Positions 1-8,766 of a stretch of 64,000 nt of DNA are shown here, piece after piece. The notes below the pieces were generated by a model. The model was given only the letters and a program-made list of their open reading frames with translations, was not told the DNA's origin and did not search any database. Where the stretch lies: positions 806,001-870,000 of the forward strand of contig JAAHFU020000003.1 in assembly GCA_010672825.2 (NCBI GenBank), read 5' to 3'. The position numbers and the translations under genes are program-made. Numbering within the stretch: the first letter of the stretch is position 1; the number at the start of each line of letters is the position of its first letter. This stretch comes from Leptolyngbya sp. SIO1E4 (GTDB lineage Bacteria; Cyanobacteriota; Cyanobacteriia; Phormidesmidales; Phormidesmidaceae).

Positions 1-2
1 AT

Positions 3-641
3 CTATCAAACAATCCAGATGTGGCCGCAGGCGTGACTGCCGGTACACTTAGCTCTGGGTATGAACACTTCGTCGGGTTCGGTCTGGCGGAAGGGCGCGA
101 CCCCAGCATTCTCTTCGATGAAGCGTTTTACTTAGAGACTAACCCTGATGTAGCGCAGTCCGTGGAAGACGGCCTTGTCGCTAATGGTCTGGTGCATTTC
201 CTCAATTTTGGAAGTGATGAGGGACGCGACCCGAGTGGGGCGTTCGATCAGGAAGATTACTTGACGGACAATCCAGATATTGCAGTCGCGATCGAGGAAG
301 GGCTCGTTCAGAATGCTTTCACGCACTATGTTGAGTTTGGGGCGAATGAAAATCGACTTCCTAGCTTGGCTCTGTACAACGAAGCCTTTTACTTAGAGAC
401 CAACCCGGATGTGGCTGAGGCTGTCGCGGCAGACGAAACCCTCACCAGTGGATTTGTCCACTATGTCAGCTTTGGTCAAGGAGAAGGGCGTGATCCGAGT
501 GCGCTGTTTGATGAAAGTGCTTATTTAGAGGCCAACCCGGATGTGGCAACAGCCGTCTCCGAAGGCTTGTTTAGCAGCGGGTTTGAGCAATTCATTAAGG
601 TTGGGCGAGCTGAGGGGCGTGATGCGATCGCAGTCGCTTAG
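3..641 (+). CDS. Repeat-rich surface or secreted protein, C-terminal part (5' end outside window)
   Basis: The reading frame is open from the window edge and ends in TAG, so only the last 212 residues are visible. They form five repeats of about 43 residues. Each has YLETNPDVA (or a close variant), an acidic helix, then a HYVxFG element and EGRDPS. Such NPDVA repeats recur in cyanobacterial extracellular proteins, often beside calcium-binding or adhesion domains; that role is family knowledge and no catalytic site is seen here. The GTG at 21 is internal to a repeat and is not the start. A strong hairpin follows the stop. Function unknown; an adhesin-like or cell-surface role is an inference. 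Confidence 0.75.
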   Translation, partial: LSNNPDVAAGVTAGTLSSGYEHFVGFGLAEGRDPSILFDEAFYLETNPDVAQSVEDGLVANGLVHFLNFGSDEGRDPSGAFDQEDYLTDNPDIAVAIEEGLVQNAFTHYVEFGANENRLPSLALYNEAFYLETNPDVAEAVAADETLTSGFVHYVSFGQGEGRDPSALFDESAYLEANPDVATAVSEGLFSSGFEQFIKVGRAEGRDAIAVA

Positions 642-658
642 ATCGGTATAGATCAGAC

Positions 659-685
659 TGAGGTGGGTGCTGAGCACCCACCTCA
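659..685. terminator. Bidirectional hairpin terminator between convergent genes
   Basis: A perfect 12-bp stem (TGAGGTGGGTGC with its complement) and a 3-nt TGA loop lie 18 bases after the repeat-protein stop. A T-run follows on the plus strand at 694-698. The DUF3370 gene ends at 732 on the other strand, so one hairpin could serve both genes. Confidence 0.7.
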
Positions 686-731
686 GTGAGCCATTTTTGT
701 TCTTCGTGAGTGGGTCTGAAAAAAATAGCGC

Positions 732-2501
732 CTATTCAGCCACCGTCTCAGCCATATTGGCGCCGGTAGTGCTGGGGTCAGAGACCTCCGTCGTCGGGGC
801 TTCTTCAAGAGCTGCTTCAGGGGCTTCTTCAGGGACTTCTTCAGAAACTTCTACTTCTAACGTCTCGGCAGCGACAGGAATCGTTTCCGTAGGCTCAGCT
901 GCCTCAGCGTCGGGGGCTGTCCTGTTAACTTCTAAAAAGTCGGGATTGTTGAGGGTCGTCACCGTTAAAACTTGGGGGGGAGTCGCATCCGGCGGGTAGA
1001 TAAAATCTACATCCACGGTTCGCAGATCCCCCGGTGGCAACGTTAACTGGAGCAGGGTTTCGCCCTCTTGCCCTTGACGTTGCACTAGATGCACATAGCG
1101 TGACTGAGTGACCCCAAGACCATTGCTATAGCGCAATCGTACTGTCCCCCTGAAGAAAATTCGATCGCTGGGGCGACGGCGGAACCGCAGCCCAGACTCT
1201 AGGGTCTCATCTTGAAGGGGAGTTTGCAGCTTGATCGCCACTCGCTGGAAATCATCCGTATTGTTATGCAACGGCAGCAAGACCTGATAATGAACCCCAT
1301 AATTACCATGGGCACGATAGGCCGTATCGGGATATCGCACCAACATCGGGGCACTTTGAATTTGCTCAGTCCCAAAGGTGTTCTGATCAACCGTGCTAAT
1401 GACGTAGGAAAGAGAATCGCCGGGCTCTGGAATGGTGAGTTCAAACCCATCTGGTTCGTCAGCAACTCGGCTAGTCCACTGAGAGCCTTGAGCAACGCCT
1501 GCTACCCGGCCATAGAAAAATCGTTCGTTTTGGTTGCTCTTACGAAACTCTTCTGGATCCGTGGGGGCAATATCCCGAGGCCCTGCCAAATCACCATTGA
1601 CAAGCAGCGATAGCCATTCTTGCAAAGTAGGAGCCCGCTCTTGTCCATTCGTCGTTTGGGGCGCATACATTGACAGACTCGCTACGTACACGGGGCCACT
1701 ACTCGACAAATACAGCAATGCAGAGCGGCCATTGCTGGGGAGTTGGCGATTTCTAACGGTAGGGAGATTTCCAGGAGGTGCCGCAGAAGCAAGGGCCGTG
1801 TCAGTAGAATCGTTCACCGGAATTGACGGCAGCACAGAACCAGGAGGTAAGGTGGCATCAACCGAAAATGGAAGTCGCCGCAGTGGAATCGGCGCATTCA
1901 TCAATAAATAAGCCTGACGCGGAGGAATGGTTACCTGCTCAGGCCATTGAGACTGATTGCGCCCTTGCAAAATATCTGTAACGGTGCGGCTGCCAGGCCC
2001 TGCAAATACGCTGCCGCTGGGGTTAGCGACTAAGGACGGCAAATTATTAAAGGGAGCCTCCTGACTGAGGTAGCTGACCCCTTGCAGAATTTCGAGGGTG
2101 ACGGGCTCAGAGCTGGGATTGTAGACCACTGCTCCAACGAACAAAGTGCGGCGGTCGTCGTAGCTCAGCCCCCGAGCGATATGGTGCGCAAAAAAGTCAA
2201 ACCGCCCTTCAAAGGGAAAGTTGAGGTGGATTTCCCCATTTAGCATATCGTCGGGGGGAAACGTGGATAGCAAAACCCCTTCTTGCTGAACGAGCTCTGG
2301 GCTGTTGCTGTTAAAGACTGGAACCTCGTCTAGCTGCCCCGGCAGCGGACGCACTTCTTGGTGTCGAATGACCTCACCAGGAAACGCAGGTGCAGCTTCG
2401 CCCTCTGAAGCCGGCACCGATGCTAGCAGCATAGGCTCTGGAGCCAAAGGAGCGATCGCTGCAACCTGAGAAAAAGTGAGCCATGCAAATGCAATCAGCA
2501 T
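732..2501 (-). CDS. DUF3370-family exported protein
   Basis: This 589-residue protein starts with a hydrophobic N-terminus (MLIAFAWLTF then alanine-rich), read as a signal peptide. It has the family's conserved stretch near residues 50-110: VRPLPGQLDEVPVFNSNSPE, LLSTFPP, then HLNFPFEGRFDFFAHHIARG. The rest is beta-rich with no recognised catalytic motif. The last 70 residues are acidic and low in complexity (Glu, Ala, Thr), probably disordered. DUF3370 proteins are mainly cyanobacterial and their function is not established. It converges with the repeat protein and shares its terminator. Confidence 0.8.
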   Translation of the reverse strand: MLIAFAWLTFSQVAAIAPLAPEPMLLASVPASEGEAAPAFPGEVIRHQEVRPLPGQLDEVPVFNSNSPELVQQEGVLLSTFPPDDMLNGEIHLNFPFEGRFDFFAHHIARGLSYDDRRTLFVGAVVYNPSSEPVTLEILQGVSYLSQEAPFNNLPSLVANPSGSVFAGPGSRTVTDILQGRNQSQWPEQVTIPPRQAYLLMNAPIPLRRLPFSVDATLPPGSVLPSIPVNDSTDTALASAAPPGNLPTVRNRQLPSNGRSALLYLSSSGPVYVASLSMYAPQTTNGQERAPTLQEWLSLLVNGDLAGPRDIAPTDPEEFRKSNQNERFFYGRVAGVAQGSQWTSRVADEPDGFELTIPEPGDSLSYVISTVDQNTFGTEQIQSAPMLVRYPDTAYRAHGNYGVHYQVLLPLHNNTDDFQRVAIKLQTPLQDETLESGLRFRRRPSDRIFFRGTVRLRYSNGLGVTQSRYVHLVQRQGQEGETLLQLTLPPGDLRTVDVDFIYPPDATPPQVLTVTTLNNPDFLEVNRTAPDAEAAEPTETIPVAAETLEVEVSEEVPEEAPEAALEEAPTTEVSDPSTTGANMAETVAE

Positions 2502-2880
2502 AAGTCAATACGGATAGGACAATGAAACGCCATAAATCGGGGCAGCGGAGCTGCCATGATTAGGCCAGCTAGGGCGCAAGAACCCAGATATGTGTGCTGC
2601 TCGGATTTAGCGGTAGAAGCTAGTCATTCAAGATACGGTGGCTGATTATACTGATCGGGATCAAACGCTTATTCTTTCGTTAGTTGAATTACTGAATCTA
2701 AAAATATCATTACGATTGCACTGTATCCAGACTCAGCGAGTGTATTTACCGTTTCTTTGAGAAATTGGGAGCAAGATTATGGGTCTAGTGCAGGCTACCA
2801 GACTTTAGCGCTAAGTGGTATGGAAATTTGGGGGATGCCAACGTGTTCTAGCCAAATGGAACCCTCAAACCACGAGAATA

Positions 2881-2940
2881 TAACCTTGTTCAGTTGAATC
2901 CAAGACATGTGAATCAAGACAGGGACTAGGGTTTGGAGTC
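2881..2940 (+). repeat. Dispersed repeat A, copy 1
   Basis: About 60 bases starting ACCTTGTTCAG and ending AGGGTTTGGAGTC, an imperfect reverse complement of copy 2 at 3475-3531. Similarity to copy 3 seems to run on to about 2985 through a shared GCAAACGGCT element. Confidence 0.6.
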
Positions 2941-3474
2941 TCGGGTGCGCTTTATCTGCACGCAAACGGCTCTAGATTCCTACGCCTTGTCAATATGCCC
3001 ACAATTAAGAAACTTGCTGTCAAGGAACACTGCCAATTCCCGTTGCAGGACTACAATTCTGCCCTGGTCACGAGACTTTCGTTGGGGGGTTTGTTGACGG
3101 ATATGTAGCGGCAATTTTATGAATTTACAGCGCTAATAAACTGTTCTCGCTGCGGAATATCAATTTCCATGGAAGCGCGCTGTGGCTGTGGGTAGAGTCC
3201 ACAACCATAGCACTCTGTAAATGTAGATCATGTATTCCTCAAATAGCTGCAGCTTTGCAGAGAGAAGAGGCAATGCTGATGACCCTACGTAATGTCGTTA
3301 TCAAAATAACGGTGCGAGCTTGTTGAAAACCCCTGACTCCCCCAGGATTAGGGAAGGCTGATTCTCTAATGAGAGGAAATCGTATTGCCGCGCTCTGAGA
3401 AGAGGTAGAAATACCCATGCTCCAAAGCAGGGCTACCTATAGCGGTATGCAGGCTAATCAAGCACACCCTAAAT

Positions 3475-3531
3475 CCCAAACCCTAGCCCCTGCCTTGACC
3501 CAGATGTACTGGACTCACCTGAACAAGGCTA
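3475..3531 (-). repeat. Dispersed repeat A, copy 2 (inverted)
   Basis: Reads CCCAAACCCTAGCCCCTGCC, then the ACATCTGGGTCAA complement, and ends GAACAAGGCTAT, the reverse complement of copy 1 with scattered differences. It abuts the truncated repeat B at 3533. Confidence 0.6.
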
Positions 3532-3532
3532 T

Positions 3533-3840
3533 ATCGCCACCCCACCGACTGCGGCAACTCCCCTTAGCAAACTGCCGCTTATACACAAGTCCTTGTCTGA
3601 TCTAGAAGCGTACTGAAGACCCCCTCTAACTCTCTCTTACCAAAGGGGAAAACTGGGTTGCCTTCCTTGAGAAGGAGAGATTAAGGGGGGTGATTCAGCG
3701 TTTCCCTCTTTGAGAAGGAGGGATTAAGGGAGGTGATTCAGCATTGAGGTTTATCCATTTGAGATGTGTATAAACCGCAGCCTTAGCAAAGGAAGGTTGG
3801 GAGGGATCTGATCGGTAGCTTTAGAAAGGAGAACTGGTAT
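3533..3840 (+). repeat. Dispersed repeat B, copy 1, split by a MITE
   Basis: The left part (3533-3571, ATCGCCACCCCACCGACTGC onward) and right part (3781-3840, ending GAGAACTGGTAT) match the compact copy at 12146-12262. The 209 bases between them are a separate insertion. The left terminal repeat seen in the other copy is missing here. Confidence 0.6.
3572..3780. mobile_element. 209-bp MITE with 16-bp terminal inverted repeats and 10-bp target duplication
   Basis: The ends are CTGCCGCTTATACACA and TGTGTATAAACCGCAG, inverted repeats with 14 of 16 matches. The 10-mer CCTTAGCAAA occurs directly on both sides (3562-3571 and 3781-3790), as expected of a target duplication. There is no coding capacity. 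The interior has two near-identical direct repeats ending GGTGATTCAGC (about 3667-3700 and 3713-3747). A 10-bp duplication would fit mobilisation by an IS4-type transposase, which is inference. Confidence 0.7.
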
Positions 3841-3987
3841 ATTGCACCTGAAGTGCTGGTTAGGACAGCTAAATCTCCTGAAATCCTTATGCAGCAAGAC
3901 TTTGATTTCTGCCTTCTGCCTTCTGATTTCTGCCTTTTGCTGTAACACCTTCGGCAAGGGCAGCAAGGTGCGTCGTTTTAGATTGTG

Positions 3988-4458
3988 TCAGGAAACTTTG
4001 ACGAGAACCAGATCCGCTTCGATCTTGGCCTCAAAAATTCCGAGGGGGGCTGTGGCCGGCCCTTGGGCAACGCTACCGTCACTATTGAATGTAGACCCAT
4101 GGCATGGGCAGGCAAAGGTGCTCGCCCCGCTGTCCCACTCGACGCTGCATCCTTGGTGAGTGCAGAGAGAGTCTACCGCTAGCACTGCTGCCTCATCAGC
4201 TGGGTTGCGAATGACCACCACCTGGCTACCCTGAAAGCTTTTGTCAGAGATAAACCCGGCTTCATCCAGCGCGGCAACTGTTCCCACCGCTGCAAAACCA
4301 TCCTCGCGCCGGGTAGAGTCGACTTCGGTCTCACTTTCTGCAGGGGCACCGTCAGGGGCAGACGCTGTATCAGAGGATCGACAAGCGGCGATCGCCACCG
4401 GCAGCGAACTTGCGAGCGCCCCCAGGCCTACCCAATTAATGAATTCTCGTCGTTTCAT
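3988..4458 (-). CDS. Rieske [2Fe-2S] protein with Tat/lipoprotein-type signal
   Basis: 156 residues. The chosen start (MKRREFINW) follows GGGGAAACTGCC and gives a twin-arginine N-terminus (RREFINWVGLGALASS) ending in a possible lipobox, AIAAC; the longer frame from 4515 adds 19 residues of no apparent value. The C-terminal half carries both cluster-binding boxes, CTHQGC and CPCHGSTF, whose two Cys and two His bind a Rieske cluster. It should sit on the periplasmic or lumenal face and pass electrons. It lies downstream of the CcsA-like and ResB genes on the same strand. Whether it belongs to a cytochrome bc complex is unknown; the cytochrome-b-like gene at 12473 is a possible partner. Confidence 0.85.
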   Translation of the reverse strand: MKRREFINWVGLGALASSLPVAIAACRSSDTASAPDGAPAESETEVDSTRREDGFAAVGTVAALDEAGFISDKSFQGSQVVVIRNPADEAAVLAVDSLCTHQGCSVEWDSGASTFACPCHGSTFNSDGSVAQGPATAPLGIFEAKIEADLVLVKVS

Positions 4459-4596
4459 GGCAGTTTCCCCATTAGGTTCAGCGTGGGCGTTGATGCAAAA
4501 GGTGATGCAAAACAAAATTCTGTAGAGGAAAGACGGGCCGCAGAAGTCTGGTCTGACCGCCCGAAAGAACTGGCGCCCGTCTTACCGATACTTGGC

Positions 4597-6300
4597 TTAT
4601 AGGTTTTCAGCCGTCGTCAACGAACCAGGACGACCCAGCCAACCGTAATGGCGGGCAGCTGAGATCGCCACAAACAGCAGATCCGCTGCCACCACTCCCC
4701 CGATGAGCAATTCTGAGCCCCCTGTGCCAAAACCGTAGCTGTGGAGACCAGTACCCAGCACAAAATTGACACCGTACCAGGCCATCAGCACGGCATTAAA
4801 GGCCACTACACTGGCGACGTTGATACCGAAGTCCCCGATCCAGCCCACCAGACGCCCATGCAGGGGGGCCAAATAGCACAGCAGTGCAATTAAAGCCCAG
4901 GTTTCTTTCGGATCCCAGCCCCAGAAACGACCCCAAGAGAAGTGAGCCCAGATGCCACCGAGGATGATGCCCGTTGTTAGCAGCAACACGCCCACCTGCA
5001 GCACCCGATAGGTGAGCTGAGACAGGGTCTTGATCCGTTGGCGCGCATTCGGCGTCCATAGATAGTTGCCCAAGGCTACATGGCCGATTCCCAAAGCCAA
5101 GGCAAAACTGGCATAGCTCAGGGCAATAGTGGGCACATGAATACTGAGCCAGAAATTATCTCGCAGAACCGGCACCAGAGGGGCAATGCTGGGGTCTAGC
5201 ACAGCCGGCAGGCTGTCTGCCAAAATCAGGCACATCACCGATAGGGGTGCCGCCGCCAGCAGATAATAGCGGCTGCGAGAAATGAGTTCAAACGTGAGGG
5301 CGATCGCCGCAATCCCAAACCCGACCCACACCACTGACTCATACATATTGGTCACGGGAGGCCGACCGGCAATCTGCATCCTCAGGAAGAATCCATAGCT
5401 CTGCACGGCAATCCCCGTGGTGAACAGGCCAATCGCGCTCCAGTAGAGGTTCCAAGGTTTTACCCAGAGGCTGATTAGCATCACGACAAAGGCGATCGCG
5501 TACAGCTGCCAAGCCTTGGCAAAGGGGTGGAAGTGGTTAAAGTGTACTTCCCGATTTAGCGTCGCATTAGAGGGATAAACCATTGGGCTAAGCTGCTGCA
5601 GCCCCATTTTCAGCTCCTCGGCAAAGGCCCCAACCATCGACAAATGGGAGGTTCCCCCTCGCAATAGGGTCTGTTGCATCAGGGCAAACTGGGCCAGGAG
5701 TGGGGCAAGGGTTTCAGGGGCATAGAGCCGTTGCGCCTCATTCAGCCCTGCCCACTTACCTTTCATTGCTTCTGGGTGAGGCACAATCGGTAGACCGTTA
5801 TCCCCAACAGCCTGATACAGCAGGTTGAGACGATCTTCTACGGTCAGCGCCTCTCGTTCATTGCGGCTCAGGTCTTCGTCATTAAGCGCCTTCTGGTGGG
5901 CCTGCCCAACGAGCGCAATCAGCTCCCTATGGGTCATCAGCTCCTGGAAAGTAAAATGCTTGCGCTCCAAATCTAGCCCTACTGCCTCTTTGAGGGGGCG
6001 ATAGCTGACTAAAACGAAGGGTTCTTCGTTCCAGTTGCGAGTATTGAACCACATCGTCAGATAGGTGCTGAGGGGACCCGCTTGACTGCCGTCAGCCTGT
6101 TGATAAGTAGTGGAACCGTGAATTTTAGCGACAGTCTCTTGGGCAACCGTATCGAGGGGCTTTTTGCGCCCGTCTAGCTGCACCGCCAGAGTCCGCAGCG
6201 ACTCTAGACCGTCTGGCTGAAACTGGCTCAAGGGCATGAGTAGCAAGAGGCTACCTAAACACAGGCCAACGAAGAATTTAATCAGGGATATGCCTTTCAT
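4597..6300 (-). CDS. ccsA: CcsA/ResC-like cytochrome c maturation membrane protein (long form)
   Basis: 567 residues from the start MKGISLIKF. Upstream in-frame codons lie in dispersed repeat A, so the earlier start is rejected. The C-terminal half is the System II haem-handling protein: many membrane helices and the tryptophan-rich motif WGRFWGWDPKETWALI near residues 470-485, which handles haem before its attachment to CxxCH apocytochromes. The N-terminal 250 residues form an extra, largely extracytoplasmic region after one membrane helix, making it longer than the usual 300-350-residue CcsA. ResB lies just upstream. The pair probably matures the multihaem cytochromes encoded divergently at 9829-12054. 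Confidence 0.85.
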   Translation of the reverse strand: MKGISLIKFFVGLCLGSLLLLMPLSQFQPDGLESLRTLAVQLDGRKKPLDTVAQETVAKIHGSTTYQQADGSQAGPLSTYLTMWFNTRNWNEEPFVLVSYRPLKEAVGLDLERKHFTFQELMTHRELIALVGQAHQKALNDEDLSRNEREALTVEDRLNLLYQAVGDNGLPIVPHPEAMKGKWAGLNEAQRLYAPETLAPLLAQFALMQQTLLRGGTSHLSMVGAFAEELKMGLQQLSPMVYPSNATLNREVHFNHFHPFAKAWQLYAIAFVVMLISLWVKPWNLYWSAIGLFTTGIAVQSYGFFLRMQIAGRPPVTNMYESVVWVGFGIAAIALTFELISRSRYYLLAAAPLSVMCLILADSLPAVLDPSIAPLVPVLRDNFWLSIHVPTIALSYASFALALGIGHVALGNYLWTPNARQRIKTLSQLTYRVLQVGVLLLTTGIILGGIWAHFSWGRFWGWDPKETWALIALLCYLAPLHGRLVGWIGDFGINVASVVAFNAVLMAWYGVNFVLGTGLHSYGFGTGGSELLIGGVVAADLLFVAISAARHYGWLGRPGSLTTAENL

Positions 6301-6368
6301 GATGGAGGGTGAATCGTCACTAGACGGCGGGCAGGTTAAGAACAGGGTTTGCAGACATCGATACCCCG

Positions 6369-6421
6369 GCTCAGTTGAGTGCAGAACATCTGGGTCAAGA
6401 CAGGAAACAGGGTATGGAGGC
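6369..6421 (+). repeat. Dispersed repeat A, copy 3
   Basis: CTCAGTTGAGTGCAGAACAT, then CTGGGTCAAGACAGG and GGTATGGAGG, same orientation as copy 1. It fills the gap between the ResB stop and the CcsA-like start, so the operon carries a repeat between its two genes. Confidence 0.55.
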
Positions 6422-6456
6422 CGTGCTCTATGTGAATGCAAACGGCTACCGTGCGC

Positions 6457-8238
6457 CTACTTGCTAAATACAGCCAGAATCGGAATCACAGTGGCCTCGT
6501 TTTCGGCGGGGGCTTCTGTCTCAGGAACCCCAGCATCAAACCGTCGCCGGAACTTCTTCACAAGGCCAGGTCCGTAAAACATGGTGCCGATGCCAAGCAC
6601 AACCATGAGCGATCCGCTCCAGGTGAGCGCGGTCACCCACCAAGGTTCTCGTTTGAGCTGCAGGGTAGATTGCTTCAGATCACCAGGATTCCACGAAGCC
6701 TGAGCCAGTTTCCAACCTCTAAACCAGGTGGGATGATTCATCCACACGGTACGGTGAGCGGCGGTATCCGTTTGTGGATCAAAGACTGTCACCTGACTAG
6801 TCCACATGGCAACAGATTCGCTCCCTTCATTGCGCTCCACAATGAAGTCGTCCAGCTTCACATAAAACGGGAGCTGCAGCATCTTGGGACTAAAGGCAGC
6901 AAAGTACTCTCCGTCAGCAGTTTCCAGGCTGGTGGGCTCTCCCCAAGGCAACCAAAAATCTTGCCCTGCAGTGGTGGCAACGTGCAGCGCGGGCGCGCCT
7001 TCAGCAACTAAGGTACCGGCGGCCACTGGCGTCATCGGCACCACCTGCCGCTGCATCCTAGCTTTATCTAAACGCTCAGTCAGAGAGATCTGAAAATCAG
7101 CCCAGCCAGGCGTCACGGCCTGGCCAGGGCGGAACTCGCCTGCCTGAAACCCTTTAGAAGATGAGGCTGCATAGAATAGCTGGTGATCCGGGGAAGCCAC
7201 AACCCGAAAGTAGTTCGTCGTAACGGAGCGAGGGGCATCGTAGGTTACCTCAACGGCAATCTCATCCCCCGATCGCACCGGCTCAAACCCTGGTTGAGCA
7301 AAGACAAACCAGCGTTCGTAGGTCTCTCCCTGCCTCAGCATTAACTGCACGGCGGGGTTCCGAAACTGCGCTGAGGCTGAGGTGGGCTGGCTGTTTTCAT
7401 CCAAACGAAAATCCGGCCAAATATTCACCACCTCTACCGTCAGGCCATCCTGCAGAGGCAAGGTTTGCCCCAACGCTGCCTGTACGGAGATGGTGCGATC
7501 GCCCACCTGCAAGTGTCCATAGGTGTCTGACTCTGTATCCGGTGGACTCAAAAGCTGCCGCAGTTCCGCCTCATCTCCAGCTTGGAAGATTTCGAGATGG
7601 GCGGGGCCAATATCCAGCTGGCTATAGCCGACTGGAGCAACGGCCAACCAGCGCTCTAGAGTCTGGCCCATGCGATCGCTCTGCAGCTGCACTTTCACCG
7701 CCAGATTATCCACCGTTCCCCCCTCGGCAAAGCGAACCGTCTTAATGGCGTCATCGCTATAGCCCAACAAAGTCAGCCCCGCGAAAGTTGGTGGATAGAC
7801 CGAGCCATCAGACTTGATGAAGATATCCGTTTGCTGTTGGGTTTGGTCAGGGGTAACGATCTCCAGCAAATCTCCTTCCACCCGCACCTGGTTATTCGGC
7901 CCGCCATCGGTACGCACGAGTAACATGCCCTCAGTACTGAGGTGAATCACCGCAGCAGAGCCCGCAATAATGACGACCAAGCCCCAGTGGGTCAGGGCAA
8001 ACCCAATTTTACGAGGCCCTCTCCAGGGGTATCGACTAAGGGTAGAAATGCCTAAATTAATCGCCAAAAGAAATATCAGCGCACCAAACCAGGCACTCTT
8101 ATAAATTTCTCTTTGAACAGTGGCTGTTCCCACATTTGATTCATAAAAAGTGGCCCCAATCAGAATGACTGCGATCGCCGCTAAAAGCGTTACTGCCAAT
8201 CGAATTGAGCCTAAAAATCGAACGATTTTAGGTGTCAT
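6457..8238 (-). CDS. resB: ResB-like cytochrome c biogenesis protein
   Basis: 593 residues. It starts with the family pattern FLGSIRLAVTLLAAIAVILI (first membrane helix), has further helices near residues 50-105 (GALIFLLAINLGISTLSRYPWRGPRKIGFALTHWG as separate helical parts), a long periplasmic domain of about 400 residues, and a last helix near 545-570 followed by a basic cytoplasmic tail. ResB (Ccs1/CcsB) proteins work with the CcsA partner in System II to deliver haem and keep apocytochrome cysteines reduced. It is separated from the CcsA-like gene by 156 bases containing repeat A. It is divergent from the globin-cytochrome operon across a 528-bp gap. Confidence 0.87.
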   Translation of the reverse strand: MTPKIVRFLGSIRLAVTLLAAIAVILIGATFYESNVGTATVQREIYKSAWFGALIFLLAINLGISTLSRYPWRGPRKIGFALTHWGLVVIIAGSAAVIHLSTEGMLLVRTDGGPNNQVRVEGDLLEIVTPDQTQQQTDIFIKSDGSVYPPTFAGLTLLGYSDDAIKTVRFAEGGTVDNLAVKVQLQSDRMGQTLERWLAVAPVGYSQLDIGPAHLEIFQAGDEAELRQLLSPPDTESDTYGHLQVGDRTISVQAALGQTLPLQDGLTVEVVNIWPDFRLDENSQPTSASAQFRNPAVQLMLRQGETYERWFVFAQPGFEPVRSGDEIAVEVTYDAPRSVTTNYFRVVASPDHQLFYAASSSKGFQAGEFRPGQAVTPGWADFQISLTERLDKARMQRQVVPMTPVAAGTLVAEGAPALHVATTAGQDFWLPWGEPTSLETADGEYFAAFSPKMLQLPFYVKLDDFIVERNEGSESVAMWTSQVTVFDPQTDTAAHRTVWMNHPTWFRGWKLAQASWNPGDLKQSTLQLKREPWWVTALTWSGSLMVVLGIGTMFYGPGLVKKFRRRFDAGVPETEAPAENEATVIPILAVFSK

Positions 8239-8766
8239 AGCGATCCCAAACAGCTATGGAAACTTGTTGAACAATTTTTAGGATTTCTGATTATCAAATT
8301 GCAGTAATTGATACGAAATCGCTCTGCATTATGTAAAAATCGCTCAGATTCAATGATTAAATTGCATACCTTATTTTGCTTGAGAAAGATATGTGTTTAT
8401 TGCATCATTCTCATGCAAGAGTCGAATATACAAAGGCAAAGGTGTATTTTATTTGACAAAAAATAGCGATTTCCTTGCCTATCTTCTAGCTCAGATAGCG
8501 CTTTTGCTCGAGCGGCCCAGTATTTGAGCAGAAGATTTTTATCTTTTTGTTTGAGAGCGTAGCTGACTGAAGGTTGCCGTTTTTACTGCTTCCTGCCTTT
8601 GAATTTCATTGGCAGTTGTCTAGCAGTGAGAATGGTTCTCCTCCAAGATCTGTCGAGTTCAGATGCTTATTTTTTCAATAGGCGTCCTGCAAGGAGCTGG
8701 CAATTATTTAAGAGTTTTACGTCCGCAAAGCGGGCCTTATTACGTTGCTAGGAGATTGACAAAACA
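8239..8766. promoter_or_regulatory. Divergent AT-rich promoter region between resB and the globin-cytochrome operon
   Basis: 528 bases without a gene, clearly AT-rich against its neighbours. It must hold promoters for both directions. A ribosome-binding site TAGGAG sits at about 8749-8754 before the globin ATG. I looked for the NtcA pattern GTA-N8-TAC and for a clear FNR/CRP palindrome and found neither. Confidence 0.5.

Larger units (their letters stand above)
2502..3987. other. Gene-free stretch of nested short repeats
   Basis: I see no credible gene in these 1486 bases. The 62-codon plus frame at 3417-3605 lies across repeat copies and has no family resemblance. The stretch holds two inverted copies of repeat A (2881-2940 and 3475-3531), a left-truncated copy of repeat B (3533-3840), and inside that copy a 209-bp MITE with a 10-bp target duplication. 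It ends at the Rieske gene. Confidence 0.7.

Noticed and set aside
667-1911. Plus ORFs inside the DUF3370 gene
   Set aside because: Opposite-strand shadows of a well-supported gene.
3417-3605. 62-codon plus ORF
   Set aside because: Runs across repeat A, repeat B and the MITE border.
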